64,000 nucleotides of DNA from assembly GCA_030267965.1 (NCBI GenBank), contig BRYA01000273.1, forward strand, positions 15,614-79,613, written 5' to 3'. The position numbers and the translations under genes were made by a program. The stretch's first letter is position 1. Every line of letters starts with the position of its first letter. This DNA comes from Triparma columacea. Its lineage: Eukaryota > Sar > Bolidophyceae > Parmales > Triparmaceae. This document shows, piece after piece, positions 1-9,634 of this stretch. The notes under the pieces were generated by a model. That model did not search any database. It was not told where the DNA came from and was given only the letters and a program-made list of their open reading frames with translations.

Positions 1-1043
1 AAGGAGGTTAGTATGGGCACGAGCGCTTCACACAAGATTGCACATAAAGCATTCTCCTTTATTAATAAGGTAGGCCAAAAATCCACCATCAAACCCCCTC
101 CAGCGATGGGGGGGGGTGGTTGAGAATCCTGATTATTCTACTCAAGCGCTCTCTCGACCGTTTAAAACCGCATATCTGGTAAGTCCGGTGGGGAGAATGG
201 GGAGTTCGAATGGGGAGAAGGGGTGTTCGACCGACTATAATACCCCATTGGACGTTTACTCAATCTTCCTAGGTCATGATCCAGTGGTTGTGTAGCCCAT
301 TATGCCGTTTGAGATTTCCTGCCAATTTTAGGGTGAGAAAAACGGTTCGTAAGTAGAATTTTTGCGTACATCGGTCTTATGAACAACGCTGCAATGGTAA
401 GGAGCGTAAAAATCGCCGTTTAAAAAGCCGTTTTGCTGACAAATCAAATTATTAAGATCAGGTTTTATATGAAGAGGTACGTAATTTTTTTTCCCCCTCG
501 ATAATTCCGTATCATACGTATAATAATACCGCTGCGCGAAATTTAAAGCTTAAACGCCAATATCAACCTCCCCCATAACCTGAAACATAGCCTTTGGGCC
601 AATAGGCAATGCCTAAAATTTTGCCTATAACTTCGCTAAAAAAGTTTATTTAACGGCTATATATCCGCAAATCCGGCGATCTGATTGGTTCCAACGGGTG
701 CCTATTTGCCTATACCTATATATGCCTATAAAATTGCCTATTTCTCTGTAAACTTTTGCCTATTGGCCCAAAGGCTACTGAAACACAATCTATCTCATCT
801 GGGCCTTTTCTTTTCTCTTTTCACCCACCTCTTTACGGGCTCATTTTTCCTCATTTTTGCGTGATTTTTGGTCTAAAATCGTACACACAGTCATAATCCT
901 TGCCTCTTAATCTAACCCCAACAGTATTGTGCATATTCAACGGAGTATTAGAGATACAAGTCACCCTTCGCTGCCTCATCGACTCTTCCATCTTTACCCC
1001 TCAACTTTACCTCCTCTATCTCTAAACCTCTATCTCTACAACA
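1..1043. other. Non-coding 5' stretch of the window
   Basis: No convincing reading frame on either strand. It is AT-richer than the genes around it and holds the MITE annotated separately at 588-777. The last 150 bases are pyrimidine-rich and probably form the promoter and 5' UTR of the lipase-like gene starting at 1044. A 28-base motif at 859-886 recurs almost unchanged upstream of the sulfotransferase gene (6573-6600). Confidence 0.6.
588..777. mobile_element. 190-bp MITE with 22-bp terminal inverted repeats and 8-bp target duplication (hAT-like)
   Basis: The 22 bases at 588-609 (TAGCCTTTGGGCCAATAGG plus CAA) are the exact reverse complement of 756-777. Directly outside lie two identical 8-mers, CTGAAACA, at 580-587 and 778-785: a perfect target-site duplication. 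The 146-bp interior is AT-rich, encodes nothing, and has several GCCTAT/ATAGGC words near its ends that look like subterminal repeats. Perfect long TIRs plus an 8-bp duplication are typical of non-autonomous hAT-superfamily elements; the superfamily is inferred from duplication length alone. No transposase lies in the window. Confidence 0.88.
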
Positions 1044-2453
1044 ATGATGCTACGACCACTTCAAATCATCCAAATTATCCTCCTTCTAATACCTATAGCT
1101 GCATTTAACCCATTGAAAAACAACCCACAGATTACATGGAATCCATTCAACTCAAAGAACACACACACACACACACTCAACACACTCAACCCTGCCAAAC
1201 ACAAACACCTCCCATCCTTCACCCTTCGTTCCTCCCCCTCCCCCCTAACCCTCAACCTTTCCCGTTCCCCCCCTTCAACCAAGTTAACCTCTTCCCTCCA
1301 CCTCATAACCCGCCGTACCTTCTCCTACGTCCTAGCCCCCGCCCTCCTCCTCTCCTCCGCCCTGGAGGTATACTCAAGGGTGAACCTCCTCTCCCCCCCC
1401 ACCCTCCAAATCACAAGCAACAACCCTATCCTTAGATGGCTAGGGGGACTACGTACACCCAAGGCACTCCCGGGACTTGAGAATGAGAATGAGATAGGGT
1501 ATGGGGGGGGATGTGCTACTGTTGTTTTCCACGGAGCTGGTGGACCTGATGCTTACACTGCAGCCCTTATGGAAAGGCTTAGTAAAGAAGGTGTTGGTGG
1601 TGGCTCCATGGGGGGGGTGGGGGGGGGGACGTATTTTTACGACTGGAGTCAGTACTCTACGAATTTGTTCAAGGCGGCATTCAACGGACAGGCTGTAGGA
1701 CGACATGTGGGAGACGAGATATGGAGGGGGTTAGAGGGGGCTGGGGATGGAGGAGAGGAGATCAAGGTAAGGAGGATGTGGGGGGGGTTTGAAGGATGAA
1801 GAGGAGACTAATAAGAAGGAATGATGAGGGGTAGGAGGAGCCTAATAACCCATAGACCCCGACCTGTTGACCCGTGACTCTATATGCTGCAAGGGGCTGT
1901 CCAACAACCTCCCCACACCCCCTCCCTGTTGACCCCGTGACTCTGTATGATGCAAGGAGCTGTCAAACAACCTCCCCCCACGCCCTCAATCCCCACCTCT
2001 CAATCCCCACCTCTCACCCTTTGCCCCCAGAACATCCACATTATAGGTATCAGCGTTGGCGCGTTCGCCGCCGACGCAGCCGTGACCCGTCTCCGGAAGT
2101 ACCTAGACCAGCGTTCCCCCTCCTCCTCCAGCCCCCCCGTTCGCCTCCAGCTCACCCTCCTGGACCCCTTCACCCAGCGTGGTGTGTTGGGGGTAAACTG
2201 GGGGACGAGGAACTTTGGGAAAAACGCGGACTATGCGCAACAGTTCCTTAACACGGACGACCCGGTACCGTCGACTAACGAACCGTGCGATAATTGCGCG
2301 GTCTGGGACGTGACGGGAACGGAGAGGAGGAAAGGGGAGGAGGGGGACGTTTTCGGACACGACTGGCCTCTGGTCCATTACACGAAATACGAAAATGTTG
2401 GCATGGTGGAAGAGGGGGACAGGAAGGGGAGGGGAACGGTAACTTTTAAGTGA
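1044..2453 (+). CDS. Lipase-like alpha/beta hydrolase with N-terminal targeting signal
   Basis: Two exons, 1044-1766 and 2031-2453, phase-0 intron, 381 residues. The start is a hydrophobic signal peptide followed by AAFNP, resembling the ASAFAP motif of heterokont plastid proteins; a second hydrophobic stretch lies near residues 95-110. An oxyanion-type VVFHGAGG precedes the intron. Exon 2 opens with the nucleophile elbow GISVG (Ser249), followed by LLDPF (Asp286) and GHDWPLVHY (His351 or His357), giving a plausible Ser-Asp-His triad in the order of pancreatic-type lipases. The substrate is unknown; a plastid or endomembrane acyl-lipid role is inference. The intron holds a 62-bp tandem repeat. 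Confidence 0.75.
1864..1985. repeat. 62-bp tandem duplication inside the lipase-gene intron
   Basis: Copy 1 (1864-1925) and copy 2 (1926-about 1985) both begin CTGTTGACCC and contain GTGACTCT, TGCAAGG and CAACAACCTCCCC in the same order, differing at a few scattered positions. A 14-bp CAATCCCCACCTCT duplet follows at about 1988-2016, just before the acceptor AG at 2029-2030. Confidence 0.85.
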
Positions 2454-2926
2454 CGTAAGGACGCGGGATAACACAACTTCAATCTCATTTTTCCGTTTAT
2501 TATTTTTCTTCCGAAATGGCACACTTTCTCGCGTGAGAAAACATCGAAAAGCCCAACTTTGACCTGCACACTCCATTCCTCCATTCCTCCGGTTTGGGAG
2601 TACCTCCGTCGGTTTTGAGGGAGGTAAGTCGTGTTTTAGGGTTGAAGTGTTAATCTCACGGGTTGTTACCCCCCCCAGGGTCCACAAAGGGGGAGAAATG
2701 AGAGCCTCTCTCTCCCAGAACGCGGTTCTCTCATGTTTTGTTAGAATGCTACCATCAAATCGATGATTCATACGGTCTTATTAACATCATCTCTCCACCA
2801 CCCCCAATCACAGGTCTAGTTGGTACATTTATCCCATTTAGTAAAGGTCGTAGGTGGAATTCCCCCTTTTTTGGCCGTCAGCTCTCTCTCGAGAGACATC
2901 TGGTTTGGTTTTCTTGCTCCCACAAG
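2454..2926. other. Intergenic, lipase-like gene to FHA gene
   Basis: About 470 bp between two plus-strand genes. The frame of the FHA protein stays open upstream from 2738, but the stretch lacks recognisable domain sequence and probably represents 5' UTR or an upstream exon. Nothing else recognised. Confidence 0.5.
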
Positions 2927-4185
2927 ATGCTAGACCTCGCAGTAGACGTCGTAGCCACCGGTAAGCTCCCCAAAGGTGCTCTTCACGAGATCTCTGAGGC
3001 TCCATCGTGGACCAGCAAGCCCCTCTGGCAGGTGAAGCTCGAGCCCCTCGGGGGGGGCCAGGAGATTGACCTCTCGACGGGAGCACTGCTGAGGGTGGGG
3101 AGGTCCCTGGCGAGCTGCGTGCAGCTCAAGGAGATCACGGTCAGCCGGAAGCACGCGATCGTCCTGCACCACGCATGCGGGGACACTTATGTTGTTGATG
3201 TTGGGAGGTGAGTTTTCGGCAAGAGAGAGGAAGGGGAGCGCCGTCGCCCGACGCGGCGGACGAACCCACACTTCATCCCGCGTGGCATCGACACCCTCGC
3301 CGGCCAAGGCGTCCTCCTTTGCACAATTCTAACGCCCCTCGCTCCCCCCCCCCCCCCTCCCTCCTCCCCACACACCCTCGTCTCCCCCAAACACAGTGCT
3401 CACGGAACTTACGTCAACAACGTGATGCTCAAGGCCCACGTCCCTCACAAGCTGAGGCGCGGTTCCCTTGTAAAGTTCGGGGGCGAGTCTGCCCCCGTCT
3501 TCCTCTTCAAGGCCTTTGAGAAGATCGAGCGTCTCCTCGAGGACATTGACGACCTTTGCGAAGAGGACTCCCACTGCCCCCCCCTCCCCACCGAGGACGT
3601 CAAGGTCGTCTGCGGTGACAGCGGGGTCGTGTGCGTCAGCTGCAACGGCAGGGGCGCGATATCCAAGCAGGAGGCGAGCCTGGCAGCGCAGACCTTGGTC
3701 AACACGCTTTTTAATGCGGGGGGGGGGGGGGGGGGGGTTNNNNTGACGATAGGTGAGAATGGACGGCAGCACCTTGTCTCGAGCAACCCCACCCCACCTT
3801 GTTGTCACACACTGCTAACCCCTCCCATCCCCCCCCCCCCTCAAACAGGAAAAACAACAAACGCCGCGGCATTACTGTCTGTGCCGGCGGCGAGTCAAAG
3901 GACGAATCAAACAATGACATGGTTCCAGACCATGTTACCTCTGGGCCTCGTAAGAAACGGTGCGTGACCAACAATAAGTCGGTCAAGTTCTCCACCGAGC
4001 CCCCTACTGTCTACGCCCCTTCTTGCATTACTCCAGAAGAGTCTTCGGAGTCATCGGAGGAAGGATCAGAAGACGGTAGCGAGTCTAGTTTTGAAGCGGG
4101 CCCAACTCCTCCGCCGTCACCACCACAATTACCGCTGGTCGAGGGAAGCCCGGGGGATGCAGATTCACAGGAGGGGGTGCAATAG
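2927..4185 (+). CDS. FHA-domain protein with PP1-docking motif (NIPP1-like)
   Basis: Three exons: 2927-3207, 3397-3752, 3849-4185; about 324 residues, exact length unknown because of a 4-N gap in exon 2. The FHA domain is split by intron 1: GALLRVGRS, then SRKHA, then DVG|SAHGTYVNN across the splice, which restores the GS-x-x-GT-x-VN phosphopeptide-binding loop. After a middle region comes basic RKKRC and KSVKF, an RVxF-type protein-phosphatase-1 docking motif, then an acidic Ser/Glu-rich tail. FHA followed by RVxF is the order of nuclear inhibitor of PP1 (PPP1R8), so a nuclear PP1 regulator is the best guess. Upstream in-frame codons make the start uncertain. Confidence 0.7.
3740..3743. other. 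Assembly gap (4 N) at the end of a G homopolymer
   Basis: Ns at 3740-3743 follow about 20 consecutive G (3718-3737) in exon 2 of the FHA gene. The downstream exon needs a different frame from the upstream one, so run length or gap size is wrong. The apparent poly-Gly is untrustworthy. Confidence 0.95.
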
Positions 4186-4358
4186 TAGTGCAGCCCAAAT
4201 AGTTAATTAAGGATTTTACGAAAAAAGTAGGGGGGGTGGGGGGGAGGACCAGCATGGCCTCGACACTAACAACAAGCGATGCCAATACGAAAAAGAAGAA
4301 TTGAAATTGTGCATTTCTCAACAAAAACTCATCCGTCAATTTTTTCTTTTTCGCCTAC

Positions 4359-6477
4359 TTATAACCGCTCCCCCTCTTCTATACTTATCCCGTCCCCCTC
4401 CCAACCCTTCCACCCAAGCAGCTCAAACAGTTTCTCGTCCCACCTTGTATAAAACTCCTTAAGTTTCTCCCTTGTATCCTCCCCCATTCCGTCGTACGCC
4501 CTGCTGTTCTTCGCCCCCTCGTCCTGAACGTTGTAGTCCGGTAGCCCGATGTGCTTGAACGCCCTGTCCACTGCCTTCTGCACACCTACTGCCTTCATGT
4601 CCTCCATCTTCATTATGAGGAACCTGCCAATTGAGGGAAGTCAAGCAAGGCGAGTCGCGAAGAGGATGAGGATGAGGATAAAGATGAGAGATGAAAGAGG
4701 GGGAAGGGAGGTGAAGTTTGTTTAAAATCTCTCGGTCGTTGAGGGTCGACGCTACGCTCCCCCTCACGCTACGCTCCTCCTCGCTCCCCCTCACGCTTTC
4801 CCCCCTCACCTGTCTAACGGGAACTCTTTCATCCAGGCCTTGAGCTGCAGGTAGTAAATGCCCCGACCCAGCAAACTGTGGCTGCCGGTCCCCATAGGGA
4901 GCCCCTTGATGTACCCCTCCCACTCCTGCTCCCCCGCGTGCTCCCCCAACAAACCCTTCTTGTCCATCTCCACCATCTCCATCTCAATTACCTGCTCGAA
5001 TGTCATTCCCCTCCAGGCTGTTCCCCTGATCTTCTTCTGGGCTTCCGTGCCGTCGTCACTCGTGACCATCCTGTAGTGGCTAAGCGCCCTGTCGACGGGG
5101 TTGCGAAGCATGACGATCAACTTCACCCACGGGCAGACGTCCTTTACCCGGGGGATGACAATGTCGGAGTGTAGGAGGTAGCTCGGCGTGGAATCCCCGG
5201 TGAGACAGCTCGGGCACTGCGGGAGGAGCGAGACGATGGCAGATGGGGTTTAGAATTGCGTGATCGCTATGATCATCCCGCAGTGCCAGGTCAAATGTAT
5301 TTGCGCCAACGTCGTTGCTTCGCTCCTCCTCTCCCCTCCCTCCTGCCATTCTCACCTGCTTAAGCTCGTTGGCTAAGAAGAATTTGTCGTAGAACTCTTT
5401 CTGCTCCTTCTTCGTCTTCAAATTGTCCTGCCACCTCCAGTCGAAGAAGTGGGTCTCCCTCCTCCTTCCCTTGACCGCGAGGGGGTGCTGATTTATGTAC
5501 TCATACATGCTCGTTGTGCCGGCCTTCTGCGCCCCAATTATGAGGTAGCTCGGGGTCTCCCTCTTTCCGTAGTCCTTCTTCCTATCGATGCTTCGCCTCG
5601 TCTGCACGAGCTCCTCCCCCTTCCCCAACTTAACCCTTTCCTTGACCTCGAACCCCTCGTCCACGTAATCCAATATCAGGTGCACGCGATATGAGTCCCA
5701 GTGGTTACTGACGGCGTGCTTTGCCTGGTTATTCATCTCAAACACCCTCCCCTCGTCGCACTTCACCCTCTTCATCTGGCTCTCCAACCCGCCGCCACAT
5801 CGGAAAAGCACCTTGGTATGGTCAGTTATCACGGGGACGTGAATCCGATGGGTCTTGTTTACCCACTCGCCCGTGTCGTGGTGGTAGGGGATCGTAATGT
5901 CTGGGGGCATGCTGGCGAGGAGCATCCTGCAAATCCTCCTATCCCCTCCCTCCCCCCCCAACCCCAGCGTCTCCAGGATACCACTCACTGCCTCTTTAAA
6001 CCCCGAGGTCTCGTCGTACCACCAGGGCATCTCGTACACTGTCTGGATGAAATCATCGCAGAACATTAGCACGATCTTCTTGATCCCCCAGGCGTCGTGG
6101 CTCCTCCTGGTCACCAGGACGTTCTCCTTCGAGGCCATTGCTTCGTCCCACATGGTAGGCTTGGCCGGAGACTTCGTGATCGGCGTGTTGTGACCCTCCC
6201 TAACCAGTTCCTTCAACTTAGTCAAATCCACCATGCCCCTGGTTGAAGTGCACGGGATGTCTCTTACGCTCATGTAGGGTTCTTCGGGATCTTCAGCATC
6301 GCTGTTTTCCCATGCCTTCTTCGGAAGCCTCATATGCGGCAGAAGATTAGCCAAAGCTTCCATCTTGTAGTGCAGGCTAATCTCTCCGATCTCAGGAGGA
6401 CCCAAGTTTGGCATTGTTGATAGTAACCCCTTAGCTTCTGCGTGTTGACGGTCGATTTCTTCCTTAGGAGTAGCCAT
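4359..6477 (-). CDS. Fusion of aspartyl-hydroxylase-like Fe(II)/2-oxoglutarate dioxygenase with NDST/HS3ST-type sulfotransferase
   Basis: Minus-strand exons 6477-5356, 5216-4810 and 4623-4359; 597 residues; phases 0 and 2 join cleanly. Residues about 110-275 have the aspartyl/asparaginyl beta-hydroxylase pattern: YHHDTGEW (His199, Asp201 as the iron HxD), RIHVP, then a second His (His254, NNQAKH) and DSYRVHLILD (Arg264 for 2-oxoglutarate). Residues about 309-570 are a sulfotransferase: IIGAQKAGTTS (5'-phosphosulfate loop for PAPS), THFFDW, GDSTPSYLL, and LRNPVDRALSHY (3'-phosphate loop, Arg412, Ser420). No signal peptide is seen, so it may be cytosolic. It could oxidise and sulfate the same acceptor; that coupling is inference. 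Intron 1 shares sequence with an FtsZ intron. Confidence 0.8.
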
Positions 6478-6849
6478 GGGTATGTATTGTTGATAAAAGA
6501 TAGTATTTGAGGGTGAAAGTCAGGAAAGAAAAGTTTGTTGGCTGAGAGGTAGTGTTTGGGTTTGCCACTTGAGCGTGAATTTTGGTTGTAAAATCGCACG
6601 TATTATACTGATGTGGGTTTCTAAACGTGAGAATCGATCTTTTTTAGCGCAATCGGCTGAAGAATGGGATTAAAACCCGGTGCCCAGCAATTTCCAGCAA
6701 AGATTGAAAGGGTCAAAAACACTTTCTGTCGCATTCACTCGCGTTTCCCTCACTTCTTCCCCCCATCTTACTTATCCTGAATACCCACTCTCATCATATT
6801 TTCTACTCCAAATCCCCTCAAAAACAACACTTCCCTTATTCGACCCTTA
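6478..6849. promoter_or_regulatory. Divergent intergenic region, sulfotransferase fusion / eEF1A methyltransferase fusion
   Basis: About 370 bp between two divergently transcribed genes, so it should hold both promoters. At 6573-6600 is an imperfect palindromic motif (GCGTGA-TTTTGGT-TAAAATCG-AC) also found at 859-886 upstream of the lipase gene. No RNA gene or reading frame recognised. Confidence 0.4.
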
Positions 6850-8081
6850 ATGTCTGCCCTCTCCAGCCACAGTGCAGCGGCGCAAGCCAAACTTGGCGAT
6901 CCCTCGGGTAATTCCAACGCCTCGTATTGGGACGCGTGGTTCACTGACGTGTCGTCGGGTGCATCGTTTGAGTGGTACTGTTCCTCTGCTGAGATACTCG
7001 CCATCATGAAGGAGCTTTTCCAACCTGGGGCAGTGCTGCTGCACGCGGGGACGGGAAACTCGGAGTTGATGTTCGATGCTGTTGATTGGTATGGAAAGGC
7101 TGTGTGCATGGACGTATCCTCCGTCGCGATAGAGGAAATGAATGCAAAGAAGGCGTTGAAGCTCCCATCTTGTTCAAACATAACCTTTGCATTAGGCGAC
7201 GTCCTCGATACCCTTCTCCCTCTCCGCGACTTAAACTCGGGGGTTGATTTCGACGGTGTCGTCGACAAGGGCCTGATGGACGCCATGATGTCTTCATTCG
7301 ATCCCATCTACCAATCCAACTCGGACAAGCTTTTTACAAACGCTAACCAAGTCATGAAGGTCGGGGCAAGTTACCTTTGTGTTTCCCTCGCGGAGGAGGT
7401 GAGAATGAGTGGATTCAAAGAAACAAGACTTTGCGTTAATGCACGCTTTGATCTCACCTCGTTCATTCTTCGCAGCATCTCGTGAGGCTTTACTTGAGGG
7501 CTTTGTACATGAAGGATGAAGGCAATGGGTGGATGTGGTCGTCTTTGAATATCAAGCCAATATCCTCAAAGTCTGGGAGCTTGAGACCCTTCGTTTTCGT
7601 GCTTGAAAAAGGGACAGGGGCGGGTGAGCCCACTGTGAAATTCGACGGGTGCCATGTTGAGGGAGGCTTTGATGCTGTTAATGGCATGGTTGAGGAGTCC
7701 CGGAAGTCTTACATGCAGAGGGCCGAGAAAGAACAGGCTGGCAAGCCCATGTCTCTTGTGACCCTCGAGATCAAGCCCTACGAGGCGGAGTTTGACTTTG
7801 ACTCCCTCCTCTCCCGCCTCACTGACCCCTCTTCGTCCCCCCTCAAGGCGTTCGACACGACGGTTAAATCCCATGAGCTAGTTCCGCTGGCGTTCGGGGT
7901 CAAGAAACTGGAGCTGACGGTCATTACGCCCACAGAGTGCGTGGATGACATGTGTGAGGATATATTAGAGAAAGAAGAGGACGATGTGCAGAGTGTTGAC
8001 GTTGACTGGACGAGGGCTGTGCCGGTTATGGACGCGGGAAGATTGCTCAAGAGCGTTGTTGCGGAGAATCAGTCAAAATAG
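6850..8081 (+). CDS. Fusion of METTL13/EEF1AKMT-type methyltransferase with eEF1B guanine-nucleotide-exchange domain
   Basis: Exons 6850-7398 and 7476-8081, phase-0 intron, 384 residues. Residues about 26-230 match the 7-beta-strand methyltransferases that modify eEF1A: SYWDAW then FEWY, LLHAGTGNSEL (SAM-binding motif I), MDVSSVAI, DGVVDKGLMDA (DKGTLDA-type motif) and YLCVSLAEE. Residues about 278-364 match the EF1-GNE exchange domain of eEF1B beta/delta: LEIKPYEAEFDFDSLL, SHELVPLAFGVKKLELTVI, DDMCEDIL and DDVQSVDV. Both halves act on the same client, elongation factor eEF1A, in the cytosol. Start at 6850 is the first ATG and precedes the conserved YWD by 25 residues. Confidence 0.88.
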
Positions 8082-8211
8082 ATGTGCTAATTTTGTAAAA
8101 ACAGAGAACACGACGCGTTATAACCCAAGAGTAGGGCCACCTTCAATTATCCTCTTGTCTTCTCACTTCTTTCACTTCCCTCCTTAACCTTTCCCCCCAC
8201 CCCAAAATACT

Positions 8212-9529
8212 TCATCTATTGTCGTTCTTCGCGATCCACTCATCATTGAAGATTTTACTCATATACTTGATCCCGTGATCACATAACAACGTTACAATTG
8301 TAACTCCCCCCTCCCTGGGTCCTTCCTCGGCGCACCTCTTTGCAATAACCCTCGAAGCCGCAACGTTGCATCCGGCGCTCCCACCCACGAGTAGTCCACA
8401 CTTCTTGGCGATATTTCTGCACTCCTCGAAGCAGTCGAAGTCGTGGACGGGAATTCCCTCATCTACATACTTGAGAACGCCTCCGTGGGACATGATCTTG
8501 GTCAGCTCGCCCTTCCCGGCGCCCTCGACCTTGACGCCGCCCTCCTTCTTAATGAGGTTGTTAACTTTGTCCAGGGTGCCAGAACCCATGCCCCTGTCAC
8601 TCTCTAGCAAACCAACGAGGTGGGACTTGTGGGGGTCACTAAGGACAATCCTGACGTCTCCCTTTTTCTCCTTAAGATATTTTCCTACCCCCATGATTGT
8701 TCCTCCGGTGCTTCCAGCCATGACAAAATGCGTGACCTTGCCTTCGGTTTGCTCCCAAATCTCCTTGCCGGTCGAATCGTAGTGCGCCTCCATGTTGTCG
8801 AGGTTGTCATACTGGTTGACAGAAAAGTACTTGTCTGGGTAGTTGGTGCAAAGCACTGTCTCCTGGGCCATGTAGTCCGTGACGCCCTCAAGGTCATTGG
8901 GGAACATAGTAGGGAGGTCTTCGGCCATCCATAGGGTGGCCCCGTTGGTCCTGATGTGAGCGCACTTCTCAGCGCTGCACTTCTTGTTGGTTATGATAAC
9001 GACGTCGTATCCCATGAGGGTGCCAATAAGGGCCAAGCTGCAACCTGTGTTACCGCTAGATGCGGCAAGGATCGTCTTCTTCTTACCGTTGTTGTCGATG
9101 AGCTCACCGCGAGCTTCTGCCTTGTCAAGCATCGCCTTAGCAATCCTATCCTTGTGCGACATGCCAGGATTCATGAACTCGGCTGGTGTAAGTGTGTGGG
9201 TAAGTGGGTGGGTGAGTGGGTGGGTTTAGAATGCAATACGAGGCTTGCATGACTACGGATTCCATAGTGAATCCACAAACCCCCCTGTACCTCTCACCCT
9301 TCCCAACGAGCTTAATTGGTGTCGCAGGATGTGCCTCATTAAAAGCTTTCACATCGTCTCCCAGCATAAACGTAAGATCAACCATCTTTGTGTACAGGGT
9401 AGGGTCAGTAGGGCTCACCAGACTAAGCGCAGAAGGGTAGTTAGGCATCTTTGTAGAAGCGAAAGTCGAGAGAAAATGCAAAAGAAAGCAAAAGATTAGA
9501 AGGAGTGGACTTGATGAAGTAACTCGCAT
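8212..9529 (-). CDS. PLP-dependent cysteine synthase / cystathionine beta-synthase family enzyme with signal peptide
   Basis: Minus-strand exons 9529-9243 and 9181-8212, 418 residues. Residues 1-25 form a signal peptide ending FLSTFAS, which could start a plastid signal; Met28 is an alternative start for a cytosolic form. The catalytic fold is clear: FMNPGMSHKDR (PLP lysine Lys106), ASSGNTGCSLA (phosphate/substrate loop), AGSTGGT, LVGGSAG and the C-terminal DHGIKYMSKIFNDEW. It lacks a haem-binding or C-terminal CBS regulatory domain, so O-acetylserine sulfhydrylase or minimal CBS are both possible. The junction that restores the family alignment (VVMQ-AEFMNPG) has no GT donor; removed bases are 9182-9242, with equivalent placements shifted by one base. 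Confidence 0.8.
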
Positions 9530-9634
9530 ATAAAATGGGTGTCTAAAAGATAGGTCTAGCTTGGGAGGTAGGAAGGAAGTACAGCAGTAGCTATTTTTAA
9601 CACAAAAAAATTTGGGTCTTCTTGATTCGGATTG
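9530..9634. promoter_or_regulatory. 105-bp divergent promoter
   Basis: Start codons of the cysteine-synthase-like gene (9529, minus) and the coiled-coil gene (9635, plus) are only 105 bp apart, so both promoters and 5' UTRs must be in or beside this interval. It is T-rich with a run of A at 9602-9610. Confidence 0.55.

Noticed and set aside
6650..6710. tRNA-like stretch with GGGATTAAAACCC
   Set aside because: No A box, no cloverleaf and no proper GTTCRA B box could be drawn on either strand.
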